A stretch of 8,787 bases of DNA from Methylomonas sp. (GTDB lineage: Bacteria; Pseudomonadota; Gammaproteobacteria; Methylococcales; Methylomonadaceae): the NCBI GenBank assembly GCA_026988195.1, contig JALSLS010000395.1, forward strand, positions 1-8,787. The letters are read 5' to 3'. Shown here piece by piece: positions 1 to 7,246 of this stretch (positions are counted from its first letter, which is position 1; each line of letters begins with the position of its first letter). A model generated the notes under the pieces. It was given only the letters and a program-made list of their open reading frames with translations, did no database searches and was not told where the DNA came from. Both the position numbers and the translations under genes were made by a program.

Positions 1-1314
1 ACCAAAGATACCAACACCACCACCACCACCACCACCACCACCACCACCACCACCACCACCAGAGAACGTGTCCTCCGTACTCTCTGATTTAACAACATTA
101 GAACCCACTAACAGTGCTTGAATATCTTCAGCTTTGGCATAATCAATCTGAATATATTCTGTTCTCAATGGCTCAAGTAACTCTCCGACTTGTTGAGCGG
201 CTAACTCATCCTCTTCAATTTTAATAATTTCTGCTGTGGGCGCAACCAAAACTACATTTCCCGTTTGCCTCTTCGATAAACCTTTAGACTTTAAGATTAA
301 ATCCAACGCCTGATCCCAAGGAACGTCATTTAAGCGCAAAGTAACGTTCCCCCCTACCGTATCCCCAGCAATAATATTTAAATCGGTGAAATCGGCTAGT
401 ATTTGCAAAACAGACCTTACTTCAATATCTTGAAAATTTAAGGTTAATTTTTTGCCCACATAAGGAAATTTACGTTTTAGCAACTCCTCTTTTTCTATTG
501 CCGTAAGGGGGGTAAAATCGACAATAAGCACTCCATCAGATTGGTATGAGGAGTAATCATAATTACCGTCAACCAGAGTCACAATAATATTTACACCTGC
601 ACCTCTGGGTTTCGCATCAATTTTACGCACTGGCGTTGCAAAATCAGAGACATCAAAACTTTTCTGTAGGTTTTTTAGAAGCCTTGTATTAAGAAAATTT
701 AAAACAACCTTCCCCCCCACTTCTTTTACATCAACAACGGTATTAGGAGCAGAAAGTTCTAATATTAATTGCCCTTCGCCTTTAGGCCCTCTCCGAAAAT
801 CAATATTTTTGATTGTTTGTTTAGGAAGAAAACTAGACACTCTTTTATCTACTTTTTCTTTCGACTCAGAAACCCTAGCATTAACTAATCCAATTGCTTT
901 CAAAGTTATTGAAATTTTATTTCCTGAGAGCTTAGTTTCATAAGGGACTGTTTCAGACAAATTAATAACAACCCGCGTTCTTCCTGATGCCTCTACTACA
1001 TAGACATTATTTGCAGCACCTTGGTTTACTGCAAACATTTTTTTTGATAACGAACTACTTACCCCGATAAAATCCAATGCAATTCGAGCTGGGTTATCTG
1101 TTTGAAAAACTTTCGGAGCAACGACCGCTCCATTCATCTCTAACTCGATTTGTACCTTATCACCCGCCAAAGAGGAAAAGTTAATGCTTGTAATAGCTAA
1201 ATCACCTGACCAAACCTGAGTCATTGGCATTATCAAGAGCCAGAACCCTAGCATTAAAAAGGTTTTGTTAAAATTCCAGTGTAATTGATTAAATTTAATA
1301 TTTTGCATACTCAT
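1..1314 (-). CDS. pilQ: Type IV pilus secretin PilQ, N-terminal part (3' end outside window)
   Basis: PilQ forms the outer-membrane secretin channel through which the type IV pilus passes. The frame is open from 1314 to the window edge (438 codons). The C-terminal secretin domain, probably several hundred residues, is missing. Visible in order: a signal peptide (residues about 1-36, basic start then a hydrophobic stretch, cleavage probably after VWS); a first AMIN peptidoglycan-binding domain (about 39-135); a second AMIN-like domain (from about 168, IKNIDFRRG, to about 265); the secretin N0/STN domain (about 285-358, with LTLNFQDIEVRSVLQILAD and LNDVPWDQALDLIL); and the start of an N1 domain (EYIQIDYAKAEDIQALL). 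N1 is interrupted by 15 consecutive glycines (residues 419-433), all encoded by GGT. The start at 1314 is preferred over the in-frame ATG at 1308 because AAAGG lies 7 bases upstream of the first and 13 of the second. It is the last gene of the pilMNOPQ operon, 14 bases after pilP. Family assignment is firm; exact domain edges are approximate. Confidence 0.95.
   Translation of the reverse strand, partial: MSMQNIKFNQLHWNFNKTFLMLGFWLLIMPMTQVWSGDLAITSINFSSLAGDKVQIELEMNGAVVAPKVFQTDNPARIALDFIGVSSSLSKKMFAVNQGAANNVYVVEASGRTRVVINLSETVPYETKLSGNKISITLKAIGLVNARVSESKEKVDKRVSSFLPKQTIKNIDFRRGPKGEGQLILELSAPNTVVDVKEVGGKVVLNFLNTRLLKNLQKSFDVSDFATPVRKIDAKPRGAGVNIIVTLVDGNYDYSSYQSDGVLIVDFTPLTAIEKEELLKRKFPYVGKKLTLNFQDIEVRSVLQILADFTDLNIIAGDTVGGNVTLRLNDVPWDQALDLILKSKGLSKRQTGNVVLVAPTAEIIKIEEDELAAQQVGELLEPLRTEYIQIDYAKAEDIQALLVGSNVVKSESTEDTFSGGGGGGGGGGGGGGGVGIFG
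16..60. repeat. (ACC)15 trinucleotide tract, polyglycine in PilQ
   Basis: Fifteen perfect tandem ACC units on the plus strand, read as fifteen GGT glycine codons in pilQ. The tract is bounded by TCT (Ser) at 61-63 and by GTT (Val) at 13-15. Glycine-rich loops at this place in the N1 region occur in other PilQ proteins, but complete use of one codon points to replication slippage. A change of whole units would alter loop length without changing frame. Exact copy number could also be affected by assembly. Confidence 0.97.
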
Positions 1315-1321
1315 TCTATAG

Positions 1322-1326
1322 CCTTT
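1322..1326 (-). promoter_or_regulatory. Ribosome binding site of pilQ (decides start)
   Basis: AAAGG on the minus strand, overlapping the end of the short pilP-pilQ gap, 7 bases before the ATG at 1314. A second in-frame ATG two codons later (1308) would be 13 bases away, so the upstream start is favoured. Confidence 0.6.
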
Positions 1327-1328
1327 AA

Positions 1329-1883
1329 TTACTCAGACAGCGCCAATGAAGCTTGCTGCTCTCGCCATGTTCCTGGTTTATCAGGAACAATCTCCATCAT
1401 TTCAACTCTATTATCTAAAATTTGAATGATTTCACCATAATTTCGCCCCATATAATTTCCTTTTTGAACTCGGTGAATAGTGCCATCACTTGCTTTAATC
1501 AACGCCCACTTACCTTTCCCCATCATAACGGTTCCAACCATTCTTAATCCATCAAGTGAATAAGCCTCTAACTCTTCCTTTCTGCGTGAAACATTAGGCC
1601 GTATCCCAAAAGCCGAAGATGTTCCAGCAACCTGCTCTTCTTCAACTCTTTTAACAGCCTGAAAAGGGTTTCGTAAACCATCAGGGTTAAACAAAAAAGG
1701 TTCAACAACCTTAATCTCCGGTAACAAGGGGATAGTGCCCTTTGGCTTAGCCCTTACACTCTGAATATATTGCTCTAAATCACTCACATCCTCATTAACA
1801 CAGGCAGACAAACTAAAACAACAGACACTTACAACGGCAAGACGCTTTATATTTTTGATCAATTTATGATTAACTAATATCAT
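1329..1883 (-). CDS. pilP: Type IV pilus assembly lipoprotein PilP
   Basis: PilP is an inner-membrane-anchored periplasmic lipoprotein that binds the PilN/PilO heterodimer and contacts the N0 domain of PilQ, so it bridges the inner and outer membrane parts of the pilus machine. The 184-residue protein has a type II signal peptide: basic n-region, hydrophobic core, and lipobox LSAC with the lipidated cysteine at residue 28. A proline-rich, probably flexible linker follows (about 45-100, with the conserved EPFLF and RNPF region). The folded C-terminal beta-rich domain spans about 104-170 and begins LEAYSLDGLRMVGTV, a hallmark of the family. The start at 1883 is 2 bases beyond the pilO stop, and a GGAG ribosome site lies 6 bases upstream inside the end of pilO. 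Length is typical of the family and no defects are visible. Confidence 0.96.
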   Translation of the reverse strand: MILVNHKLIKNIKRLAVVSVCCFSLSACVNEDVSDLEQYIQSVRAKPKGTIPLLPEIKVVEPFLFNPDGLRNPFQAVKRVEEEQVAGTSSAFGIRPNVSRRKEELEAYSLDGLRMVGTVMMGKGKWALIKASDGTIHRVQKGNYMGRNYGEIIQILDNRVEMMEIVPDKPGTWREQQASLALSE

Positions 1884-1885
1884 GA

Positions 1886-2488
1886 CTATCTCCGCCGTCC
1901 TTTTTTGTTCTTTTTAACAGCAACAGCTTCCTCATTATAGGTTTTGATGGTGGCATCCATAGACATTAAGCCGCCCTTAGGAGTAATGGATACATCATGC
2001 ACCGTCACAATCCGTGGCAATGATGCCAAGCCACTCACAAAAAGCCCGATTTCTTCATATTTACCAATCACATTAATTTTAATAGGTAACTCTGAGTAAA
2101 AATCTTTTCTAATAGGTGATGAAGGCTTAAACAATCTAAATTCTAAACCACTGGCCAACCCCGTCTGAGAAATATCTATCAATAAATTCGCAACCTCAGC
2201 CTTAGTAGGCATTTGTTTAATCATTTCACCCAGGGATGCTTCAATTTGCTTTAACTGCTCTCTATAATCAGGTAAATTAACTGCTTTTCTCTGTTTTCTC
2301 TCAAAGGTTTTTTTTAAGTTGGTTTCTTCTATTTCATACTGTTCAAGAGTTGCTAACTGATCCAAGGTTATATAATAAAAACCAGCCCCCGCAACTAAAA
2401 TTGAAACAAGAACAATGGTTGCAATTTTTATAGGTAACGGCCAACTACCTGCGGCATTAAAATCCCAGTTAACTTCAGATAAATTCAT
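1886..2488 (-). CDS. pilO: Type IV pilus inner-membrane alignment protein PilO
   Basis: PilO pairs with PilN in the inner membrane. Together they form the periplasmic part of the alignment subcomplex that carries signals between motor and secretin. The 200-residue protein has a short cytoplasmic N-terminus, one transmembrane helix (about 20-41), a periplasmic coiled coil (about 42-95) and a ferredoxin-like C-terminal domain (about 96-185). Conserved stretches include MPTKAEVANLLIDIS and the LPIKINVIGKYEEIGLF segment. It ends in a very basic tail (KKNKKGRRR). The ATG shares one base with the pilN stop (TAATG), which suggests translational coupling, and a GGAG lies about 10 bases upstream. It was identified by domain order and operon position as well as the conserved segments. 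Confidence 0.95.
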   Translation of the reverse strand: MNLSEVNWDFNAAGSWPLPIKIATIVLVSILVAGAGFYYITLDQLATLEQYEIEETNLKKTFERKQRKAVNLPDYREQLKQIEASLGEMIKQMPTKAEVANLLIDISQTGLASGLEFRLFKPSSPIRKDFYSELPIKINVIGKYEEIGLFVSGLASLPRIVTVHDVSITPKGGLMSMDATIKTYNEEAVAVKKNKKGRRR

Positions 2489-3060
2489 TATTTTTTAACT
2501 CCATTATCTTTTTCTAATACTTTACGTCCCTGCTTAGCCAACATTGAAAATTCATTCAAATTTTCTGATGATGCTCCTTTACCTTTAATAACCTGTAACA
2601 CAGGCACTTCAAGCCAAGAAGAAGCTTCAATTGCTCGCATATAAGCCGACACCCTAGCATTTGACTGCGCCTTTCCAGTCAAAACCAAGTTTTTCCCTGT
2701 CTGCTGAAACTTTGTAAGAACTACCCCTTCAGGAATGGTTTTTGCTAACTCATCGAACAGGTGAACAATTTCTGGGCGACTGGTTTGTAAAGTCTGAATC
2801 ACCTCAATTTTCGTCAGCAATTTACTCTTTTTAGTTTCAATATCCTTAATTTCTCTAATCTTTCTATCAACTGCTGTTATTTGATCTTTTATCAACTGAT
2901 TACGTCGTTGCTGATACTCTTTCATGCCTTCAATTTGCATATAGACTAAAAAGAAGATCAAACAAGTCACCGTAACAGCTACACCGATAGAGGTAACAAA
3001 ATCATTTTGCTGTTGTTTTCTTAGTTCCTCTCGCCAAGGAAGTAAGTTAATTGTTGCCAT
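2488..3060 (-). CDS. pilN: Type IV pilus inner-membrane protein PilN
   Basis: PilN is the partner of PilO and the membrane receptor for PilM. The 190-residue protein starts with the conserved cytoplasmic motif INLLPWR (residues 4-10), which in the Thermus homologue inserts into a groove of PilM. One transmembrane helix (about 22-42), a periplasmic coiled coil (about 45-95) and a small alpha/beta domain with an ETIP-like segment (AKTIPEGVVLTKF) follow. The start codon overlaps the pilM stop by one base (TAATG). A strong AAGGAG ribosome site (3070-3075) lies 9 bases upstream inside pilM, so translation probably couples to pilM but can also begin independently. Length and order are normal for the family. 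Confidence 0.96.
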   Translation of the reverse strand: MATINLLPWREELRKQQQNDFVTSIGVAVTVTCLIFFLVYMQIEGMKEYQQRRNQLIKDQITAVDRKIREIKDIETKKSKLLTKIEVIQTLQTSRPEIVHLFDELAKTIPEGVVLTKFQQTGKNLVLTGKAQSNARVSAYMRAIEASSWLEVPVLQVIKGKGASSENLNEFSMLAKQGRKVLEKDNGVKK

Positions 3061-4121
3061 TAATCAAAACTCCTTAATGCTAAACCACAAGCAATCATCA
3101 TTGCTGGTGCATCATTACTTAAACTTTGAGGCTTTACTCGATTTGATAATGCCATATTAATAAATGGGTTAGCAACGTAAGTAGGAATACCCAAGCTTTG
3201 TTCAACAATTTTTTCTATCCCAGAAATTGAAGCACACCCCCCTGCCAATACAATACTATCAATACTTCTATTGGCACTTGATGAAACAAAAAACTGTAAT
3301 GACCTTGCTATTTGCTGAACCATTGCATTTTTAAAAGGATCTAATACATCTGCAACATAATTGTCTGGTAGCCCTCCATGTTTTTTTGCTAATCCAGCCT
3401 CTTCATAAGACAAACCATATCGACGCTGAATTTCTTCAGTTAACTGCTTACCTCCAAAACCTTGCTCTCGGGTATAAACAGTCCGACTTTCATGAAGCAC
3501 ATTAAGTGTTGACATGGTTGCTCCAATATCAGCAATAGCAATCGTTTGACTATCTACTGCTTCAGGTAGTTGGTCGGCTAATAAAGTAAATGCATTTTCC
3601 ATAGCAAACGCCTCCACATCAACAATTTTAGCCTTTAACCCTGCTTTTTCTAGCACCTCAACTCGGTCAGCTACATTTTCTTTTCGAGAAGCCGCCAGTA
3701 AAACATCAACCATATCCGGATTTGTTTCAGAAACCCCTTGCACTTCAAAGTCCAAGCTCACCTCATCTAAAGAATAAGGTACATATTGATCAGCCTCAAC
3801 AAGTATCTGCTCTTCCATTTCCTCATCTGTTAAAGATGCTGGCATGGTAATCATTTTAGTCATCACCGACGACCCCGCCACAGCGACACAAACATCTTTA
3901 TTTTTTGTTCCTGATTGCTTCACAGCTGACTTAATAGCGCTGGCGATAGCCTCTATATTTGCAATGTTTTTATCAACAACAGCATCTTGAGGGAGTGGGG
4001 ATACCGCATAATTCTCAACTTTATATCGAGCACCCGTACGACTCAACTCCAACAGTTTTATTGCTGCTGTACTTATATCAATACCAAGAACAGTAGATTG
4101 CCCTCTATTAAACCAGCTCAT
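3060..4121 (-). CDS. pilM: Type IV pilus actin-like ATP-binding protein PilM
   Basis: PilM is a cytoplasmic FtsA/actin-fold protein that binds nucleotide and docks on the PilN N-terminus, linking the pilus motor side to the PilNOP bridge. The 353-residue protein shows the expected nucleotide-binding segments: phosphate-1 GIDISTAAIKLLEL (residues 13-26), phosphate-2 ADIGATMSTLNVL (197-209) and the adenosine motif LAGGCASISGIE (292-303). The conserved EADQYVPYSLDEV segment (109-121) is also present. It is the first gene of pilMNOPQ. The ATG at 4121 is preceded by AAGGG about 7 bases upstream and by a 257-base divergent region shared with the PBP gene. The encoded N-terminus (MSWF) matches the usual family start. 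Nothing odd is seen. Confidence 0.97.
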   Translation of the reverse strand: MSWFNRGQSTVLGIDISTAAIKLLELSRTGARYKVENYAVSPLPQDAVVDKNIANIEAIASAIKSAVKQSGTKNKDVCVAVAGSSVMTKMITMPASLTDEEMEEQILVEADQYVPYSLDEVSLDFEVQGVSETNPDMVDVLLAASRKENVADRVEVLEKAGLKAKIVDVEAFAMENAFTLLADQLPEAVDSQTIAIADIGATMSTLNVLHESRTVYTREQGFGGKQLTEEIQRRYGLSYEEAGLAKKHGGLPDNYVADVLDPFKNAMVQQIARSLQFFVSSSANRSIDSIVLAGGCASISGIEKIVEQSLGIPTYVANPFINMALSNRVKPQSLSNDAPAMMIACGLALRSFD

Positions 4122-4172
4122 GCACTAACCCTTATTAATCAGGTAAACTTTAACTATATTAATCATTCAATT

Positions 4173-4190
4173 TTCGTATTATTATACGAA
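4173..4190. repeat. 18-bp palindrome in the pilM leader
   Basis: TTCGTAT and ATACGAA form a perfect 7-bp inverted repeat separated by 4 bases. It lies 52-69 bases upstream of the pilM start codon and downstream of the candidate pilM promoter. It could be a protein-binding operator or a small RNA hairpin. No T-run follows on either strand, so an intrinsic terminator is unlikely. Confidence 0.5.
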
Positions 4191-4220
4191 CCAAAACCAT
4201 TAAAATTAATTTATGAGTAA

Positions 4221-4250
4221 AGTATAGTAGTCTTTTTATATTTTTCTCAC
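4221..4250 (-). promoter_or_regulatory. Candidate sigma-70 promoter for pilMNOPQ
   Basis: On the minus strand there is a -10-like TATACT (4221-4226, 5 of 6 to consensus) and a -35-like GTGAGA (4245-4250, 4 of 6) separated by 18 bases. This predicts a transcript start near 4214 and a leader of roughly 90 bases. The surroundings are very AT-rich, so chance matches are common. For the opposite gene (ponA) only an isolated TATAAA at 4307-4312 is visible, without a convincing -35, so no promoter is called there. Confidence 0.35.
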
Positions 4251-4378
4251 TAAACTCATTTTTTTTCGCCTCCATATTAACTGGGATTGCTTTTTTCCCT
4301 ATTTAATATAAAGTTAGTCGAAATTTAAATCTTACCCACCCATTCACTTTGACTGAGTTATAAAAGGCCACAAAACAG

Positions 4379-6724
4379 ATGTTTCTAAAAAAAATTTTAA
4401 AAGGTCTATTCTTTTTAAGCTTAAGTCTAGTCATTTGCGTCTCCATTGCAGCATATATGGTTTATGACTCACTGCAAGCTGAGTTACCCGACATTACAGT
4501 ATTAAATGATATTGAATACCAAACCCCCTTGTCTATCTACAGTCGAGACGGTCTTTTATTAGCTCAATTTGGCGAAAAAAAAAGAATCCCTATAAACATC
4601 AAAGAAGTGCCCCAACAACTTATAAACGCCTTTATCTCTGCTGAGGATGGTGAGTTCTACTCCCACCCAGGTGTTGATATAAAAGGACTTATTCGCGCTG
4701 CAACCCAGTTATTATTAACGGGCAAAAAAAAACAAGGAGGGAGTACCATTACTATGCAAGTGACTCGAAACTTTCTTCTAAGCCGAGAGAAAACGTATAA
4801 AAGAAAAATTAAAGAAATTATCTTGGCATTAAGAATTGAACAAACCTTCTCAAAAGATAAGATTCTTGAACTTTATTTAAATAAAATATACCTTGGTCAC
4901 CGTTCTTATGGTGTTGCAGCTGCCGCGGCAACTTATTATGGAAAGAGCTTATCTGAGTTAAACATTTCCCAACTGGCAATGATTGCAGGTCTTCCTAAAG
5001 CACCTTCCACATTTAATCCTATCTCCAATCCAAAAAGAGCACAGCAACGTAGAAATTATGTATTACGTCGCATGCATGACTTAGGACATATCAACCTAAA
5101 ACAATTTAACACTGCTATTAAACAACCTATAACAGCTTTTTTTCATGCCAACCAACCTGAATCTCCAGCACCTTACATTGCTGAAATGGTTCGTCAAGAA
5201 ATAGTAAAAAAATACGGAAAAAAGGCCTTCACCTTAGGCCTAAATGTTTACACAACTATTGATAGTAATCTACAAGCAACAGCCAGTAAAGCAGTTCGTT
5301 CTGCCCTGTACAACTACGATAAACGACATGGCTACAGGTCACTCCCCCATCAAAATAAAAAAGTTTTTGAGAGTTCTAGCTTTACCACAACTGCTGACAT
5401 TCAAACAGCTCAGGTACTCACAATAACAAATGACATCGCCACTGCAAAACTCCTAGACGGTAGCATTATTGAATTACCTTTTGAAAACATTAAATGGGCC
5501 AGAGCCTTCAAAACCCAAAATCACCTTGGCCCCAGACTGAAATCAATATCGAGTGTTTTAAAACCAAACGACCTTATTCAGGTTAGACAACTCAATGATA
5601 ACAGCTGGGCCTTAACCCAAACACCCAATGCAGAGGCTGCTTTTATTGCCTTAAACTCACATAATGGTGCCATTTTAGCTCTATCAGGTGGGTTTAACTT
5701 TTTCCACAACAAATATAATCGAGCTACTCAGTCTAAACGACAACCTGGCTCTGGCTTTAAACCAATCATCTACACAACTGCCCTAGAAAATGGATTTACT
5801 GCAGCAAGTGTTATTAATGATGCCCCTGTTGTTGTAGCCGGTTCATCGCAAGAAAGCGAATGGCGCCCTGAAAACTACAGCAAAAAGTTCTTCGGAATGA
5901 CACCTCTTAGAACAGGCTTACGTAAGTCCAGAAATCTTATATCTATCAGGCTCCTTAGAGAGCTTGGAATCCCGAAAGTAACCAAAACAGCTCTCAGATT
6001 TGGCTTTACTAAAGACCAGATCCCTAACAGTCTATCATTAGCCCTTGGTAGCGGTTATGCATCCCCTCTTCAAATGGCCACCGTTTATTCTGTTTTTGCT
6101 AATGGCGGCTTTTTAATTAAACCCTACTTTATTGATCGTATTGAGGACAACAAAGGCAATATTACCTTTCAGGAAAAGCCTGACACTGCCTGCCCCTTAT
6201 GCGACAAAACTCATAGCAATACAACAGGGTATGCACCAAGAATCATATCCCCCCAAATCAATTTCCTAATGAACTCCTTATTGCGTGACGTAGTACAACG
6301 CGGCACAGCAACTGCTGCAAAAGTTTTAGCTCGTACTGACCTTGCAGGAAAAACAGGGACTACGAATGACCAAAAAGATGCTTGGTTTAATGGGTTCAGC
6401 TCAGGCATTGCCGCTTCTGCTTGGCTTGGCTTTGACACTTCTATTTCTCTTGGACGTTATGAAACAGGAGGAAAAGCAGCCCTTCCCATTTGGATTGATT
6501 TTATGAAAGTCGCCTTGAAAGACAAAGAAGAGCAAGCCTTTTTGCCCCCAACTGGAATTTCAAAGGCCTATATTGACCCTAAGACGGGGTTACTTGCGCC
6601 CTCAGGGACTCCCGGGGTTTGGGAGTTTTTCCGAACAAGCCATATTCCTACAAAATTTTCACCTATTGAAGAAACACTAATAGAGGATGACTTAGGAGAC
6701 ACCGAGGATGAAAGCTTATTTTAA
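4379..6724 (+). CDS. ponA: Penicillin-binding protein 1A (bifunctional peptidoglycan synthase)
   Basis: This class A PBP (also called mrcA) polymerises lipid II into glycan strands and cross-links the peptides on the periplasmic face of the inner membrane. The 781-residue protein, slightly shorter than the E. coli and Pseudomonas proteins, has an N-terminal membrane anchor (about 6-28). The GT51 glycosyltransferase domain (about 50-225) carries EDGEFYSHPG with catalytic Glu89, GGSTITMQ (120-127), and LELYLNKIYLG with the second Glu164. An OB-like PCB domain follows (about 320-415). The transpeptidase domain carries nucleophile Ser458 in SGFK, SRN at 517-519 and KTGT at 658-661. All catalytic motifs are intact. 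A CPLC pair (605-608) matches a similar pair in E. coli PBP1A, as I recall it. The start is fixed by an in-frame TAA at 4361-4363 with no other start between. The ribosome site AAAGG is rather far (11 bases). It is divergent from pilM, as in Pseudomonas. Confidence 0.96.
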   Translation: MFLKKILKGLFFLSLSLVICVSIAAYMVYDSLQAELPDITVLNDIEYQTPLSIYSRDGLLLAQFGEKKRIPINIKEVPQQLINAFISAEDGEFYSHPGVDIKGLIRAATQLLLTGKKKQGGSTITMQVTRNFLLSREKTYKRKIKEIILALRIEQTFSKDKILELYLNKIYLGHRSYGVAAAAATYYGKSLSELNISQLAMIAGLPKAPSTFNPISNPKRAQQRRNYVLRRMHDLGHINLKQFNTAIKQPITAFFHANQPESPAPYIAEMVRQEIVKKYGKKAFTLGLNVYTTIDSNLQATASKAVRSALYNYDKRHGYRSLPHQNKKVFESSSFTTTADIQTAQVLTITNDIATAKLLDGSIIELPFENIKWARAFKTQNHLGPRLKSISSVLKPNDLIQVRQLNDNSWALTQTPNAEAAFIALNSHNGAILALSGGFNFFHNKYNRATQSKRQPGSGFKPIIYTTALENGFTAASVINDAPVVVAGSSQESEWRPENYSKKFFGMTPLRTGLRKSRNLISIRLLRELGIPKVTKTALRFGFTKDQIPNSLSLALGSGYASPLQMATVYSVFANGGFLIKPYFIDRIEDNKGNITFQEKPDTACPLCDKTHSNTTGYAPRIISPQINFLMNSLLRDVVQRGTATAAKVLARTDLAGKTGTTNDQKDAWFNGFSSGIAASAWLGFDTSISLGRYETGGKAALPIWIDFMKVALKDKEEQAFLPPTGISKAYIDPKTGLLAPSGTPGVWEFFRTSHIPTKFSPIEETLIEDDLGDTEDESLF

Positions 6725-6741
6725 CAATTACCGACAGCCCT

Positions 6742-6776
6742 TAGGGTTGAGGATGCAGGTTAAAACCTGCGCCCTA
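6742..6776. repeat. Nested inverted repeat just after ponA
   Basis: A perfect 16-bp palindrome GCAGGTTAAAACCTGC (6755-6770) lies 30 bases after the ponA stop and is flanked by an outer TAGGG (6742-6746) and CCCTA (6772-6776). It could form a stable hairpin at the end of the ponA transcript. No U-run follows, so it is not a standard intrinsic terminator, but it may protect the 3' end or belong to the larger repeat block that follows. Confidence 0.5.
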
Positions 6777-6793
6777 TAAGTTGGTTACTAAGG

Positions 6794-6945
6794 AACGCGC
6801 ACGGAATAACTTAGGCAACTGACGCAGGATTTTTGTTCGTATTCAAGACGTATAAATAGGCGCATAGCAAGCTACGCAACTATTTATACAACGCAGAAGA
6901 CGGACAAAAAGACAAGTTAGATGCTCAAGTTATTTCGTGCACGTT
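6794..6945. repeat. 152-bp quasi-palindromic intergenic element (MITE/ERIC-like)
   Basis: The ends are 19-bp inverted repeats: AACGCGCACGGAATAACTT at 6794-6812, and its reverse complement at 6927-6945 with 17 of 19 matches. Inside, TTTTTGTTCGT...TTC (6830-6844) pairs with GAA...ACGGACAAAAA (6896-6910). At the centre GTATAAATAG (6850-6859) pairs perfectly with CTATTTATAC (6880-6889), and TAGC/GCTA sit at the tip (6865-6868 and 6871-6874). The whole segment can therefore fold into one long imperfect hairpin. It has no coding capacity. The architecture is that of non-autonomous or ERIC-type dispersed repeats, but I do not recognise the sequence as a named family, no clear target-site duplication is visible, and copy number elsewhere is unknown. 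Confidence 0.65.
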
Positions 6946-7246
6946 TGTATGATTAATTTCCACTCAAAGACGATGGTAGAATTATCACCTGAGTTCGGGG
7001 ATGTATCTTGGAGTTCCTCGTTGAAGCCATTAATAAATTAATGAGCTAGTTTAGGAGTTGTTCACTAACAAGATAAATGAAACCATATAACACGATAAAT
7101 GGTATTTTGACGGGACTAGGTTCAGTATGTTGGGATGAATAATGAAATAATAATTTCGTTTTTGTTGGACTGAGCTATTTTAAAAAAACAACTCAGTCTT
7201 GGGGCTTTCTGAATACTGCATTGTCTTTTATTATGCGTGAGGGAGG
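6946..7246. other. Non-coding junction between the repeat element and the phage remnant
   Basis: No supported gene lies in these 301 bases. The longest notable ATG frame (6949, 30 codons, plus strand) lacks a ribosome site and resembles nothing I know. The stretch is AT-rich and holds several short inverted repeats: CATTAAT-AA-ATTAATG (7028-7043), GAAAT-AATA-ATTTC (7144-7157) and GACTGAG/CTCAGTC with a 17-base loop (7168-7198). It also holds a direct repeat GATAAATG (7073-7080 and 7094-7101). The chromosome/prophage boundary must lie at or before 7246, but no att core can be identified from one side only. Confidence 0.5.
7168..7198. repeat. Inverted repeat GACTGAG/CTCAGTC after the phage gene
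   Basis: A perfect 7-bp inverted repeat (7168-7174 and 7192-7198) with a 17-base AT-rich loop lies about 50 bases beyond the stop codon of the minus-strand tape-measure fragment. It might form a hairpin at the 3' end of that transcript. The sequence following on the minus strand is CAACAAAAACG, not a T-run, so terminator function is doubtful. Confidence 0.4.

Noticed and set aside
1..60. CRISPR or large tandem array suggested by the repetitive left edge
   Set aside because: It is a simple in-frame trinucleotide tract inside pilQ, with no spacers.
3987..4220. Plus-strand open frame of 77 codons overlapping the start of pilM
   Set aside because: It lies antisense to the conserved pilM N-terminus and runs into AT-rich promoter DNA, with no protein-like motif or ribosome site. 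It is a by-product of the real gene.
4349..4366. TTGACT ... TATAAA just upstream of ponA as a promoter
   Set aside because: The two boxes are only about 4 bases apart, far too close for a sigma-70 promoter.
6191..6202. CPLC cysteine pair in PBP1A as a possible unusual metal or redox site
   Set aside because: E. coli PBP1A has a similar CPxC pair in the same part of the transpeptidase domain as far as I recall, so it is probably a family feature.
6211..6438. Minus-strand open frame inside the PBP1A transpeptidase region
   Set aside because: Antisense to the KTG motif region of a well-supported gene; no ribosome site and no recognisable domain.
6949..7041. Possible 30-codon plus-strand ORF starting MINFHSKTMVEL
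   Set aside because: No ribosome site, very short, no recognised family; the start abuts the repeat element. Could be a decayed fragment but cannot be supported.
7180..7221. Possible 13-codon minus-strand ORF after the tape-measure stop (MQYSESPKTELFF)
   Set aside because: It sits where a minor tail gene could begin, but it stops at once, lacks a good ribosome site and does not resemble known tail proteins.
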